A stretch of 64,000 nucleotides of DNA from SCTD01 sp036675425 (lineage in GTDB: Bacteria > Actinomycetota > Actinomycetes > Mycobacteriales > SCTD01). Made by a program: the position numbers and the translations under genes. Below the pieces are notes generated by a model. It did no database searches. It saw only the letters and a list, made by a program, of their open reading frames with translations, and was not told where the DNA came from. Shown here in pieces: positions 56,229-64,000 of this stretch (position 1 is the first letter of the stretch; every line of letters starts with the position of its first letter). The stretch is taken from positions 1-64,000 of the forward strand of contig JAKFFB010000327.1 in NCBI GenBank assembly GCA_036675425.1, written 5' to 3'.

Positions 56229-57212
56229 ATGTCATCGCGTCCCCGCGTCCTCTCGGGCATCCGCCCGACCGGTGAGAGCTTCCAGCTCGGCAACTACGTC
56301 GGGGCCGTGCGGCACTGGGCGGCCATGCAGGACGAGAACGACTGCTACTTCTTCGTCGCCGACCTGCACGCGCTGACCGAGACGCCCGAGCCGGAGGGCT
56401 ACCGCCTGCGCATCAGGCAGTCGGTGGCGGAGCTGCTGGCGATGGGCGTCGACCCGGAACGCAGCACCCTCTTCGCGCAGAGCCACGTGCCCGAGCACGC
56501 CGAGCTGTCCTGGGTGCTCGGCTGCCTGACCGGCTTCGGCGAGGCCAGCCGGATGACGCAGTTCAAGGACAAGGGCGGGGGCTCGGTCGGCCTCTTCTAC
56601 TACCCGGTGCTGATGGCGGCGGACATCCTCATCTACCAGGCCGACGCCGTGCCGATCGGCGAGGACCAGCGCCAGCACCTGGAGCTGACCCGCGACCTGG
56701 CCCAGCGCTTCAACGCCCGCTACGGCGACACCTTCGTGCTCCCGGCGCCGTACGAGGGCAGGCCCGGCGAGCGGATCAAGGACCTGCAGGAGCCCACCCG
56801 CAAGATGAGCAAGACCATCGGCGGCACCGGCACGATCTGGGTCCTCGACGACCCGAAGACGCTGACCAAGAAGATCAAGAGCGCCGTCACCGACACCGGC
56901 CGCGAGGTGCGTGTCGCCGACGACAAGCCCGGCATCACCAACCTGCTCACGATCCTGTCGGTCTGCACCGGCAAGGCCGTGCCGGAGCTCGAGGACGCCT
57001 ACGCCGGCAAGGGCTACGGCGACTTCAAGGCCGACGTCGCCGAGGCGGTCGTCGAGCTGTTCGCCCCCGTGCGCGAGCGCTACGCCGGCTTCATCGACGA
57101 CCCGGCGGAGCTCGACCGGGTGCTCGCCGCCGGCGCCGAGCGGGCCCGCGAGATCGCGGTCCGGACGATGACGACGGTCCGGGAGCGGGTCGGCCTGCTC
57201 GCGCCGACATGA
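56229..57212 (+). CDS. trpS: Tryptophanyl-tRNA synthetase
   Basis: 327 residues, family-typical. Class Ic: RPTGESFQLGNYVGAVRHW (HIGH-equivalent), MAADILIYQADAVPIGEDQRQHLELTRDLA, and KMSKT. ATG 56229 has GGGAGGATGG upstream. Charges tRNA-Trp. Confidence 0.96.
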   Translation: MSSRPRVLSGIRPTGESFQLGNYVGAVRHWAAMQDENDCYFFVADLHALTETPEPEGYRLRIRQSVAELLAMGVDPERSTLFAQSHVPEHAELSWVLGCLTGFGEASRMTQFKDKGGGSVGLFYYPVLMAADILIYQADAVPIGEDQRQHLELTRDLAQRFNARYGDTFVLPAPYEGRPGERIKDLQEPTRKMSKTIGGTGTIWVLDDPKTLTKKIKSAVTDTGREVRVADDKPGITNLLTILSVCTGKAVPELEDAYAGKGYGDFKADVAEAVVELFAPVRERYAGFIDDPAELDRVLAAGAERAREIAVRTMTTVRERVGLLAPT

Positions 57213-57222
57213 GCCGGCCCTG

Positions 57223-57777
57223 ATGGCCCGCCGCGACTTCGGCGTCGCGTTCGGCCTGCCCGAGCCGTACACCAGCGAGCTGCAGGGCTGGCGCGAGCGG
57301 CTCGGCGACCCGAACGCCTCCGGCATCCCGCCGCACGTCACGCTGCTGCCCCCGACGGCGCTGCCGGAGGAGTCGCTGCCGGAGGTCGAGGAGCACCTGC
57401 GCGCCGTCGCGGCGTCGGAGCAGCCCTTCCGGATGCACCTGCGCGGGTCGGCGAGCTTCCGGCCCGTGTCGCCGGTGGTCTTCGTGCCGCTGGTCGAGGG
57501 GATCGCCGACTGCGAGCGGGTGGAGAGCAAGGTCCGCTCGGGGCCGCTCAGCCGCGAGGTGAGCTTCCCGTACCACCCGCACGTCACCGTGGCGCACGAC
57601 CTGGGGGAGCCGGCGCTGGACCGGGCCTTCGAGAGCCTGGCCTCCTACGAGGCCGTCTTCGACGTCTGGGGCTTCACCCTGTTCGAGCAGGACCGCGAGG
57701 GCGTCTGGCGGCCGCAGCGCGACTTCCCCTTCGGCGCCGGCGGGCGGCCGGGGCCGCAGGCGCCGCCGGGACGTTGA
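57223..57777 (+). CDS. 2H phosphoesterase (2'-5' RNA ligase family)
   Basis: 184 residues. Two H-x-T/V motifs: PPHVTLLPP and YHPHVTVAHD, the paired catalytic motifs of the 2H superfamily. Possible RNA end-processing or cyclic phosphodiesterase activity; substrate unknown. Starts 10 nt after trpS, probably in the same transcript. Confidence 0.82.
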   Translation: MARRDFGVAFGLPEPYTSELQGWRERLGDPNASGIPPHVTLLPPTALPEESLPEVEEHLRAVAASEQPFRMHLRGSASFRPVSPVVFVPLVEGIADCERVESKVRSGPLSREVSFPYHPHVTVAHDLGEPALDRAFESLASYEAVFDVWGFTLFEQDREGVWRPQRDFPFGAGGRPGPQAPPGR

Positions 57778-57806
57778 CCACGCGCGCAACCGGGTAGGGG
57801 CGTTTC

Positions 57807-59006
57807 ATGATCAGCCCCAAGGCGGCCCTCGCGAGCGCCCGCGACCGACGCCCGTTCCTCGACCACCTGATCCGCGCCTTGGGCCGCTACCAGGCCGATG
57901 CCGGCGACCGGCAGGCCGCGGCGGTGACGTTCTTCGGGTTCCTGTCGTTCTTCCCGATCCTCGCCCTGGCGACGTCGGTGCTGTCGTACGCCCTCGGCGA
58001 CGAGGCGGTCGGCACCGTGGTGCGGGAGGTCAACTCCTACGCCCCCGGCCTCGCCGACCAGCTCGGGCTCGAGGAGATCCTCAGCAACAACACCAAGGCC
58101 GGCGTCGCCGGGCTGCTCGGGCTCGTCGGCCTGCTCTACTCCGGGCTGGGCTGGGTCGACGCGTTGCGCGAGGCGATCCGCGCCATCTGGCACCACAACG
58201 TCAAGGCCGGCAACTTCCTGGTCAAGAAGGCCAAGGACGTCGTGATCCTGCTCGGGCTCGGCGTGACCGTGGTCGCCTCGGTCGCGGTCTCCGCGGCGAC
58301 GGGCGCCTTCACCGACGTCGCCCTCGACGCCGTCGGCCTGGAGACCACCTTCGTCGCCACCGCGCTCGCGAAGGTCGTCGGCATCACGCTGGGCCTGGCC
58401 ACCAGCACCGCCCTGTTCCTCTTCCTGTTCTGGCGGCTGCCGAAGGTGCAGTCGCCGTTCCGGCGAGTGGTGCGCGGGGCGCTGCTCGCGGCGGTGCTCT
58501 TCGAGCTGCTCAAGCGGGTCGGCGCGATCTACATCGAGCGCACCACCGAGAACCCGCTCTACGGCAGCTTCGCCGTCATCGTCGGCCTGCTGGTGTGGAT
58601 CAACGTCGTGTCGCGGATGCTGCTGATCTGCGCCGCGTGGACCGTGACGGCGCCGTACGACTCCGACATCGAGCCGTCCGGTACCGCCAACGCCGAGACC
58701 GCGGTCAAGGCGGGCATCCCGACCGAGTTCGCCGACAGCGACCCCGACGACCCGCCCACCCTGCAGGAGGACGGCGCGCCCAGCCCGCTGGCCGCCGCCG
58801 TGCAGGGCGTGACCCCGTCGCAGGACGTCCCGGACGGGCGGCCGGGCGAGCGGGCTCAGGACGCGGCTGTCGCCACGCTGGAGCGCCCGGGGGAGACCCG
58901 TGTCCGCCAGGCTGCGCAGTTCACCTCGGGGGCGATGGGGGTCGTGCTGGCCGCGGTCCTGCTGCACGCCCTGCGGACCGTCCGCGACCTGGTCCTGCGC
59001 CGCTGA
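57807..59006 (+). CDS. YihY/BrkB-family inner-membrane protein
   Basis: 399 residues; six transmembrane helices in the first ~285 residues with family segments RQAAAVTFFGFLSFFPILAL, GLLGLVGLLYSGLGWVDALREAIRAIWH, and NPLYGSFAVIVGLLVWINVVSRMLLICAAW. A C-terminal ~110-residue extension rich in Asp/Pro/Glu, with a terminal hydrophobic stretch, is probably disordered. Although once called RNase BN, members of this family are not RNases; the role is unknown. Ends 3 nt from the convergent gene. Confidence 0.85.
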   Translation: MISPKAALASARDRRPFLDHLIRALGRYQADAGDRQAAAVTFFGFLSFFPILALATSVLSYALGDEAVGTVVREVNSYAPGLADQLGLEEILSNNTKAGVAGLLGLVGLLYSGLGWVDALREAIRAIWHHNVKAGNFLVKKAKDVVILLGLGVTVVASVAVSAATGAFTDVALDAVGLETTFVATALAKVVGITLGLATSTALFLFLFWRLPKVQSPFRRVVRGALLAAVLFELLKRVGAIYIERTTENPLYGSFAVIVGLLVWINVVSRMLLICAAWTVTAPYDSDIEPSGTANAETAVKAGIPTEFADSDPDDPPTLQEDGAPSPLAAAVQGVTPSQDVPDGRPGERAQDAAVATLERPGETRVRQAAQFTSGAMGVVLAAVLLHALRTVRDLVLRR

Positions 59007-59009
59007 GGC

Positions 59010-60140
59010 CTAGCGTCGGCCGGCGGGGACGCGGGTGGGCTGGGTGCGCTGCACCGGGACCGTGCGGCGCACAGGTGCGGGGGCCGGGCGGTGCCGCACC
59101 GACAGGACGGCTGCGGCGGCGAGGCCGAGACCGGCGAGCGTGACCGGGAAGCCCCGACCGTCCCCACCGGTCAGCGGGGCGGAGCGCGCCTGCACAGCGG
59201 GCTCCTCGACCGCCTCCTCCGGCGTCGCCTCCGGGTCGACGAGCGTGCCGACCGGGTCGGCGACGGCGGCGGCGGCGAAGCCCCAGTCGAGGAGCTTGAT
59301 CGCCTCGTCGGCGACCTTGGGGTTGGCCCGCATGAGCGTCACGACCAGCCGGCGGCCGTCGCGCTCGGCGGCACCGACGAAGCTCGCCCGGGCGCGGCTG
59401 GTGAAGCCGTTCTTGATGCCGAGGCCGCCCTCGTAGCTCTTGAGCAGCTTGTTCTTGGTGTACATCTCGATCCGCGCGCTGCCCGGCGCGCTGACGCTGC
59501 CGCGCTTCATGGCGGCGTACGCCGCGAAGTCGGGGTCGGCCATGCCGGCCCGCGCGATGAGCGCCAGGTCGTACGCCGAGCTGACCTGGCCCTCGGCGTC
59601 CAGGCCGTGCGGGTTCACGGCGCGGGTGTCGTAGGCGTGCAGGCTGCGCGCCTTCTCGTTCATCAGCGCGGCGGTGGCCTCCTGGCCCCCGGCGGCTGAG
59701 GCGAGGACGTTCGCGGCGTCGTTGCCGCTGACCATCATCAGCGCCGAGAACAGCTCGGAGATCGGGTATCCCACGCGCTCGACCAGCCCGACCTTGCTGC
59801 CCTCGACGTTGATGTCGTCGAAGACCGGCACCACCTTGCGGGTGGGCTCGAGGATCGGGATCAGGGTGACCGCGGTCAGCGTCTTGAGGGTGCTGGCCGG
59901 GGCGTAGCGGCCGTGCGCGTCCTTCGCGGCGAGCACCTTGCCGCTGTCGAGGTCGGCGACCACGAAGCTGCTCGCCGAGATGCCCGCCGGCAGCGCCGGA
60001 GCGGTGCGGTCGACCACCACACCGGGTGAGCCGAGCCGCTCGCCGCCGACGGTCTCGTCCTCCGGTCCGGCCGCTGCCGGGGTCGCCGTGACGACGACCG
60101 CGAGCACTGCTGCGGTGACCAGTCGGAGGGGAGTGCGCAC
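59010..60140 (-). CDS. D-alanyl-D-alanine carboxypeptidase (PBP5-like, peptidase S11)
   Basis: 376 residues from the GTG at 60140. Signal peptide, then the S11 transpeptidase-like domain: Ser83-x-x-Lys86 (ASTLK), Ser138-Gly139-Asn140 (VSGND), and K-N-G (243-245) in place of the usual K-T-G. A C-terminal membrane segment (FPVTLAGLGLAAAAVLSV) and a basic tail anchor it. Trims the fifth D-Ala from peptidoglycan stem peptides. Its -10 TAGCGT is 8 nt upstream. Confidence 0.88.
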   Translation of the reverse strand: MRTPLRLVTAAVLAVVVTATPAAAGPEDETVGGERLGSPGVVVDRTAPALPAGISASSFVVADLDSGKVLAAKDAHGRYAPASTLKTLTAVTLIPILEPTRKVVPVFDDINVEGSKVGLVERVGYPISELFSALMMVSGNDAANVLASAAGGQEATAALMNEKARSLHAYDTRAVNPHGLDAEGQVSSAYDLALIARAGMADPDFAAYAAMKRGSVSAPGSARIEMYTKNKLLKSYEGGLGIKNGFTSRARASFVGAAERDGRRLVVTLMRANPKVADEAIKLLDWGFAAAAVADPVGTLVDPEATPEEAVEEPAVQARSAPLTGGDGRGFPVTLAGLGLAAAAVLSVRHRPAPAPVRRTVPVQRTQPTRVPAGRR

Positions 60141-60148
60141 GGCTCCGG

Positions 60149-60154
60149 ACGCTA
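60149..60154 (-). promoter_or_regulatory. -10 hexamer TAGCGT of the D,D-carboxypeptidase gene
   Basis: Minus-strand TAGCGT, 8 nt, GTG 60140. Confidence 0.45.
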
Positions 60155-60212
60155 CCGGCGGAGGCGCCCCGCCGCCGTCAGCCACACCGCCGTACGGCAA
60201 GAGGACCAGGCG

Positions 60213-60968
60213 TCAGACGCGGCGGAAGATCAAGGCGCGCTTGACCTCCTGGATCGCCTTCGTGACCTGGATGCCGCGGGGGCAGGCGTCGGTGCAGTTG
60301 AAGGTCGTGCGGCAGCGCCACACGCCCTCCTTGTCGTTGAGGATCTCCAGCCGCTCCTCGGCGCCGGCGTCACGGCTGTCGAAGATGAAGCGGTGGGCCG
60401 CGACGATCGCCTGCGGGCCGAAGTACTGGTCGTCGACCCAGTAGACCGGGCACGACGAGGTGCAGGCGGCGCACATGATGCACTTCGTCGTGTCGTCGAA
60501 CCGCTCGCGGTCCTCGGCCGACTGCAGTCGCTCGCGGCTCGGCTCGCGGCCCTCGGTGATGAGGAACGGCTTGACCGCCTTGAAGGCGTCGAAGAACGGC
60601 TCCATGTCGACGACGAGGTCCTTGAGGACCGGCAGCCCCTTGATCGGCTCGACCAGGATCTCGTCGCCGAGGTCCTTCACCAGCACCTTGCAGGCCAGCC
60701 GGTTGACGCCGTTGATGCGCATCGCGTCGGAGCCGCAGACGCCGTGCGCGCAGGAGCGGCGGAAGGTGAGCGATCCGTCCTGGTACCACTTGATCTGGTG
60801 CAGCGCGTCGAGCAGGCGGTCGCCCTTCTCGACCGGCACCTCGAAGGTCTGCCAGTTCGCCTCGGGGTCGACCTCGGGGTCGAAGCGGCGCACCTTGATG
60901 GTGACCATCCGCTGGTGCTCGGCGACGGGCGAGGGAGCTGCCGACGGACGGTCCTCGGTGACAGTCAT
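60213..60968 (-). CDS. sdhB: Succinate dehydrogenase iron-sulfur subunit
   Basis: 251 residues from the ATG at 60968, sharing one base with the sdhA stop (TGATG). Cluster ligands: 2Fe-2S SCAHGVCGSDAM...LAC, 4Fe-4S CIMCAACTSSCP, 3Fe-4S CRTTFNCTDACP. The disordered N-terminus (TEDRPSAAPSPVAEHQ) is longer than usual. Passes electrons from SdhA to quinone. Last gene of sdhCDAB. Confidence 0.95.
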   Translation of the reverse strand: MTVTEDRPSAAPSPVAEHQRMVTIKVRRFDPEVDPEANWQTFEVPVEKGDRLLDALHQIKWYQDGSLTFRRSCAHGVCGSDAMRINGVNRLACKVLVKDLGDEILVEPIKGLPVLKDLVVDMEPFFDAFKAVKPFLITEGREPSRERLQSAEDRERFDDTTKCIMCAACTSSCPVYWVDDQYFGPQAIVAAHRFIFDSRDAGAEERLEILNDKEGVWRCRTTFNCTDACPRGIQVTKAIQEVKRALIFRRV

Positions 60969-62728
60969 CAGTACTTGCGCTCCATCGGCTGGTATCGGGT
61001 CTGCACGACCGGCTTGTAGTCCAGCCGCACGTCGGACTGGAAGCCGGGAGCGGCCTTGTAGGCCATCGTGTGGCGCATGAAGTTGACGTCGTCGCGGTTC
61101 GGGTAGTCCTCGCGGAAGTGCCCGCCGCGCGACTCGTTGCGCGCCTTCGCCGACACCACCAGGCACTCGGCCAGGTCGAGCAGGAAGCCCAGCTCGACGG
61201 CCTCGAGCAGCTCGGTGTTGTAGCGCATCCCGCGGTCGGCGACGCCGACGCGCAGGTAGCGCTCCTTGAGGGCCGCGATGTCGATCTCGGCCTGCTTGAG
61301 CGTCGCCTCGGTGCGGTAGACGGAGGCGTTGGTGTCCATCGTCTCCTGCAGGTCGGCGCGGATCCGCGCGACCAGCTCGGTGCCGCCGCCCTCGCGGAGC
61401 CGCTGCAGCAGCGTGAGCGTGTCCGCCTCGGGTGAGGGCGGCAGGTCGACGAAGTCGTGGCTGTTGGCGTACGCCGCAGCGGACAGGCCGCCCCGCCGCC
61501 CGAAGACGTTGATGTCGAGCAGGGAGTTCGTGCCGAGGCGGTTCGCGCCGTGCACCGACACGCACGCGACCTCGCCGGCGGCGAACAGGCCGGGCACGAC
61601 GTCGGTGTTGTTGCGCAGCACCTGGGCGTCGATGTTGGTCGGCACGCCGCCCATCGCGTAGTGCGCGGTCGGCTGGATCGGGATCGGGTCGGTGTAGGGC
61701 TCGATGCCGAGGTAGGTGCGGGCGAACTCGGTGATGTCCGGCAGCTTCGCGTCGAGCTGCTCCGGCGGCAGGTGCGTCAGGTCGAGCAGCACGTGGTCGC
61801 CCGCCGGACCGCAGCCGCGGCCCTGGCGGATCTCGGTGTAGATGGCGCGGGCGACCATGTCGCGCGGCGCGAGGTCCTTGATGGTGGGGGCGTAGCGCTC
61901 CATGAAGCGCTCGCCGTCCTTGTTGCGGAGGATGCCGCCCTCGCCGCGGGCGCCCTCGGTGAGCAGGATGCCCATCTTCCAGATGCCGGTCGGGTGGAAC
62001 TGGAAGAACTCCATGTCCTCCAGCGGCAGGCCCTTGCGGTAGACGATGCCCATGCCGTCGCCGGTCAGGGTGTGCGCGTTCGAGGTGACCTTGAAGACCT
62101 TGCCGAAGCCGCCGGTCGCGAACAGGACCGCCTTGGCGTGGAAGACGTGCAGGTCGCCGGTCGCCAGCTCGTACGCCACGACACCGCTGGTGACCTGCTG
62201 GCCGTCCACCTCGGTCAGGGCGAGGTCGAGGACGTAGAACTCGTTGAAGAAGTCGATGTCGTGCTTCACGCACTGCTGGTAGAGCGTCTGCAGGATCATG
62301 TGGCCGGTCCGGTCCGCCGCGAAGCACGAGCGGCGTACGGCGGCCTCGCCGTGGTTGCGGGTGTGCCCGCCGAAGCGGCGCTGGTCGATCCGGCCCTCAG
62401 GGGTGCGGTTGAACGGCAGGCCCATCTTCTCGAGGTCGAGGACCGCGTCGATGGCCTCCTTGCACATCACCTCGGCGGCGTCCTGGTCGACGAGGTAGTC
62501 GCCGCCCTTGACCGTGTCGAAGGTGTGCCACTCCCAGTTGTCCTCCTCGACGTTGGCGAGGGCGGCGCACATGCCGCCCTGCGCCGCGCCGGTGTGGGAG
62601 CGGGTCGGGTAGAGCTTGGTCAGCACGGCGGTCCGCGACCGCTGGCCGGCCTCGAGAGCGGCGCGCATGCCGGCGCCGCCGGCACCCACGATGATCGTGT
62701 CGTACCGGTGGTGGTGGACGTTCGCCAT
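60968..62728 (-). CDS. sdhA: Succinate dehydrogenase flavoprotein subunit
   Basis: 586 residues. FAD-binding VGAGGAGMRAALEAGQ, covalent-FAD His in TRSHTGAAQGG, catalytic region EGARGEGGILRN, QPTAHYAMGG. Oxidises succinate to fumarate. ATG 62728, 15 nt after sdhD, with GGAG upstream. Confidence 0.96.
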   Translation of the reverse strand: MANVHHHRYDTIIVGAGGAGMRAALEAGQRSRTAVLTKLYPTRSHTGAAQGGMCAALANVEEDNWEWHTFDTVKGGDYLVDQDAAEVMCKEAIDAVLDLEKMGLPFNRTPEGRIDQRRFGGHTRNHGEAAVRRSCFAADRTGHMILQTLYQQCVKHDIDFFNEFYVLDLALTEVDGQQVTSGVVAYELATGDLHVFHAKAVLFATGGFGKVFKVTSNAHTLTGDGMGIVYRKGLPLEDMEFFQFHPTGIWKMGILLTEGARGEGGILRNKDGERFMERYAPTIKDLAPRDMVARAIYTEIRQGRGCGPAGDHVLLDLTHLPPEQLDAKLPDITEFARTYLGIEPYTDPIPIQPTAHYAMGGVPTNIDAQVLRNNTDVVPGLFAAGEVACVSVHGANRLGTNSLLDINVFGRRGGLSAAAYANSHDFVDLPPSPEADTLTLLQRLREGGGTELVARIRADLQETMDTNASVYRTEATLKQAEIDIAALKERYLRVGVADRGMRYNTELLEAVELGFLLDLAECLVVSAKARNESRGGHFREDYPNRDDVNFMRHTMAYKAAPGFQSDVRLDYKPVVQTRYQPMERKY

Positions 62729-62743
62729 GGTGGAGGCGCTCCC

Positions 62744-63193
62744 TTAGCCCGTGATGTCGGGGTCGAAGGTGAAGATCACGAGAGTGCCGAGGACGAGCAC
62801 GAGGAACGACGAGACGTAGAGCAGCATCTTCAGCCAGAAGCGGGTGCCGTCGCGCTCGGCGTAGTCGTTGATGATCGTGCGCAGGCCGTTCGTGCCGTGC
62901 AGCATCGCCAGCCACAGCTGGACCAGGTCCCAGGTGCGCCAGAACGGCGAGGCCCAGCGGCCGGCCACGAAGCCGAAGTTGATGCGCTGCACCCCGTCGT
63001 CGAGCAGCAGCATGATGAACAGGTGGCCGAGCACGAGGAAGACCAGCAGCAGGCCTGAGATCCGCATGAAGATCCACGCGTACATCTCGAAGCTGGTGCC
63101 GCGCCGGGTCGTGGAGCGGGTCCGACGGCTGCGCGGCGCCTCGAGCCCGAGCCCGGCGGTGGTCTCCGCGCCGGAGTCGGCGACGGCGGTCAC
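62744..63193 (-). CDS. sdhD: Succinate dehydrogenase hydrophobic membrane anchor subunit
   Basis: 149 residues from the GTG at 63193, overlapping the sdhC stop (GTGA). Soluble N-terminus (~1-40), then three helices; heme-ligand-type His in LLLVFLVLGHLFIMLL and the quinone-site-like DLVQLWLAMLHGTNGLRTIINDY. Anchors SdhAB to the membrane. Confidence 0.88.
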   Translation of the reverse strand: MTAVADSGAETTAGLGLEAPRSRRTRSTTRRGTSFEMYAWIFMRISGLLLVFLVLGHLFIMLLLDDGVQRINFGFVAGRWASPFWRTWDLVQLWLAMLHGTNGLRTIINDYAERDGTRFWLKMLLYVSSFLVLVLGTLVIFTFDPDITG

Positions 63194-63582
63194 GCGGCGC
63201 TCCCGAAGAGCTCGGCGACGGTGTGCTCCACCATCCGCCAGGTGGCCGGGACCATGACGACGACGAGGATGCCGACGACGGCGTACGTCATCTGCTTCTG
63301 GTAGCGCGTGCCCTTGGCCCAGAAGTCGATGAGCATCACCCGGATGCCGTTGAGCGCGTGGAAGAGCACCGCACCGACCAGGCCCACCTCCATGAGGTTG
63401 ACCAGCGGCGTCTTGTAGGTGTCCATGATCCGGTCGTAGGAGTCGGGGGAGACCCGGACCAGGGCCGTGTCCAGCACGTGGGCGAAGAGGAAGAAGAAGA
63501 TCAGGACGCCGGTGACGCGGTGCGCCACCCAGCTCCACATGCCCTCGCGCCCCCGGTAGAGGGTCCCTGCTGGTGCCTGCAC
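63190..63582 (-). CDS. sdhC: Succinate dehydrogenase cytochrome b556 subunit
   Basis: 130 residues from the GTG at 63582 with GGGAAGG upstream. Family motif MWSWVAHRVTGVLIFFFLFAHVLDTALV (SxxHRxTG-like) and FHALNGIRVMLIDF. Three helices. First gene of the operon. Confidence 0.9.
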   Translation of the reverse strand: MQAPAGTLYRGREGMWSWVAHRVTGVLIFFFLFAHVLDTALVRVSPDSYDRIMDTYKTPLVNLMEVGLVGAVLFHALNGIRVMLIDFWAKGTRYQKQMTYAVVGILVVVMVPATWRMVEHTVAELFGSAA

Positions 63583-63626
63583 CGCGTCGCCTTCCCGCCT
63601 GACCAGGCGCTCACCTGGATCGAGTC

Positions 63627-63632
63627 ATGCTA
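63627..63632 (-). promoter_or_regulatory. Putative -10 TAGCAT of sdhCDAB
   Basis: Minus-strand TAGCAT ~45 nt before the sdhC GTG; no convincing -35 upstream. Confidence 0.35.
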
Positions 63633-63696
63633 TCGACGGCTCCGCGGCCTGGCGCGCCGGGCGCTGTGACGCTCTGCACACCTGGCCGCACCGCGC

Positions 63697-64000
63697 TCAG
63701 GCGTCGGGGTCGAACGTCGCCGCCATCTGCTCGAAGACCGGGAGCGCGTCCTCCCAGTCGCCGGCGCGCACCTGCCAGTAGAGGGCGTACGCCGACTCGC
63801 CGTCCTCCGCGACCACCCGGCGGTCGACCACGCGCAGCGCGGTCTGGTCGAAGTAGGTGAACTCCAGGTCGGCGGCGTCCAGCCCCTTGAAGTCGACCTC
63901 CTCGAGCCGCAGCTCCTGGTACTGCCCGAGGCTGGCGGCCAGCTGCGGCGAGAAGCCCTGCCAGTCCTCGATCGCGCTGGGTCCGGGGTCGGTCGTGTAG
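63697..64000 (-). CDS. C-terminal part of an unidentified protein (5' end outside window)
   Basis: About 100 codons on the minus strand, open to the window edge and stopping at 63697. Residues such as PSAIEDWQGFSPQLAASLGQYQELRLEEVDFKGLDAADLEFTY and ALYWQVRAGDWEDALPVFEQMAATFDPD look like the extracellular C-terminal domain found on some actinobacterial Ser/Thr kinases and membrane-anchored proteins. The missing N-terminus would settle the identity. Composition and codon use match the neighbours. Confidence 0.6.
   Translation of the reverse strand, partial: YTTDPGPSAIEDWQGFSPQLAASLGQYQELRLEEVDFKGLDAADLEFTYFDQTALRVVDRRVVAEDGESAYALYWQVRAGDWEDALPVFEQMAATFDPDA

Noticed and set aside
57807..59006. 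RNase BN annotation of the YihY protein
   Set aside because: The RNase BN name for this family is historical and incorrect; no nuclease motif is present.
59010..60140. Inactivated D,D-carboxypeptidase because of KNG instead of KTG
   Set aside because: A K-N-G triad occurs in other S11 proteins as far as I recall and the other motifs are intact, so I treat it as active.

Overview
The window is about 73% G+C, uses many GTG starts, and carries gene neighbourhoods typical of Actinomycetia. These are: a BldM-like regulator, a SigD/ShbA-type sigma factor with an RsdA-like anti-sigma factor, guaB and guaB3; sucC-sucD-perM-purN-purH; folD-DUF3017-mdh; and an sdhCDAB operon. I cannot assign a genus. 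No rRNA, tRNA, CRISPR array, insertion sequence or prophage was seen, so this looks like chromosomal core with accessory secreted-protein genes inserted.

Layout. 1-4404: the tail of a MerR/B12-binding regulator, a TPR-like protein, a degenerate histidine kinase translationally coupled to a BldM-like response regulator, then the sigma/anti-sigma pair. 4468-20599: purine genes (guaB, guaB3, guaA) interleaved with secreted or envelope proteins: a frameshifted subtilase, a two-domain secreted protein, a CDGSH/ferredoxin-like Fe-S protein, an ATP-dependent DNA ligase, an M14 peptidase, a beta-propeller protein, a Rieske lipoprotein and a small secreted protein. Three of the secreted proteins share a Cys-bracketed domain of about 165 residues that I do not recognise (four copies). 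20660-30125: an S15-type peptidase, a cupin, an operon joining a heterodimeric ABC exporter to an acVLRF1-like release factor, and a divergent PspC locus with a two-component system. The PspC intergenic region holds two copies of a CAGGG-N5-CCCTG palindrome. 30239-41666: UbiA prenyltransferase, PIG-L deacetylase, PcrA helicase, an SDR epimerase, an M23 peptidase, a lipase, an AccD/AccA-type single-chain carboxyltransferase, a B12-binding mutase subunit and an LPXTG-anchored alpha/beta hydrolase. 41779-53830: TCA cycle and purine/one-carbon genes (sucCD, perM, purNH, folD, mdh, monomeric icd). 53841-64000: a CorC/HlyC-family protein with an apparent leaderless leader peptide, tandem DUF2505 genes, trpS, a 2H phosphoesterase, YihY, a D,D-carboxypeptidase, sdhBADC (minus strand) and the 3' end of another gene.

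Genes work together in three recognisable sets: GMP/IMP synthesis (guaB, guaA, purN, purH, with folD supplying one-carbon units), the TCA cycle (icd, sucCD, sdh, mdh), and cell-envelope or secreted functions. Many genes show a TANNNT hexamer ending 6-8 nt before the start codon, which fits leaderless transcripts. Convergent genes often end with stop codons that touch or overlap.
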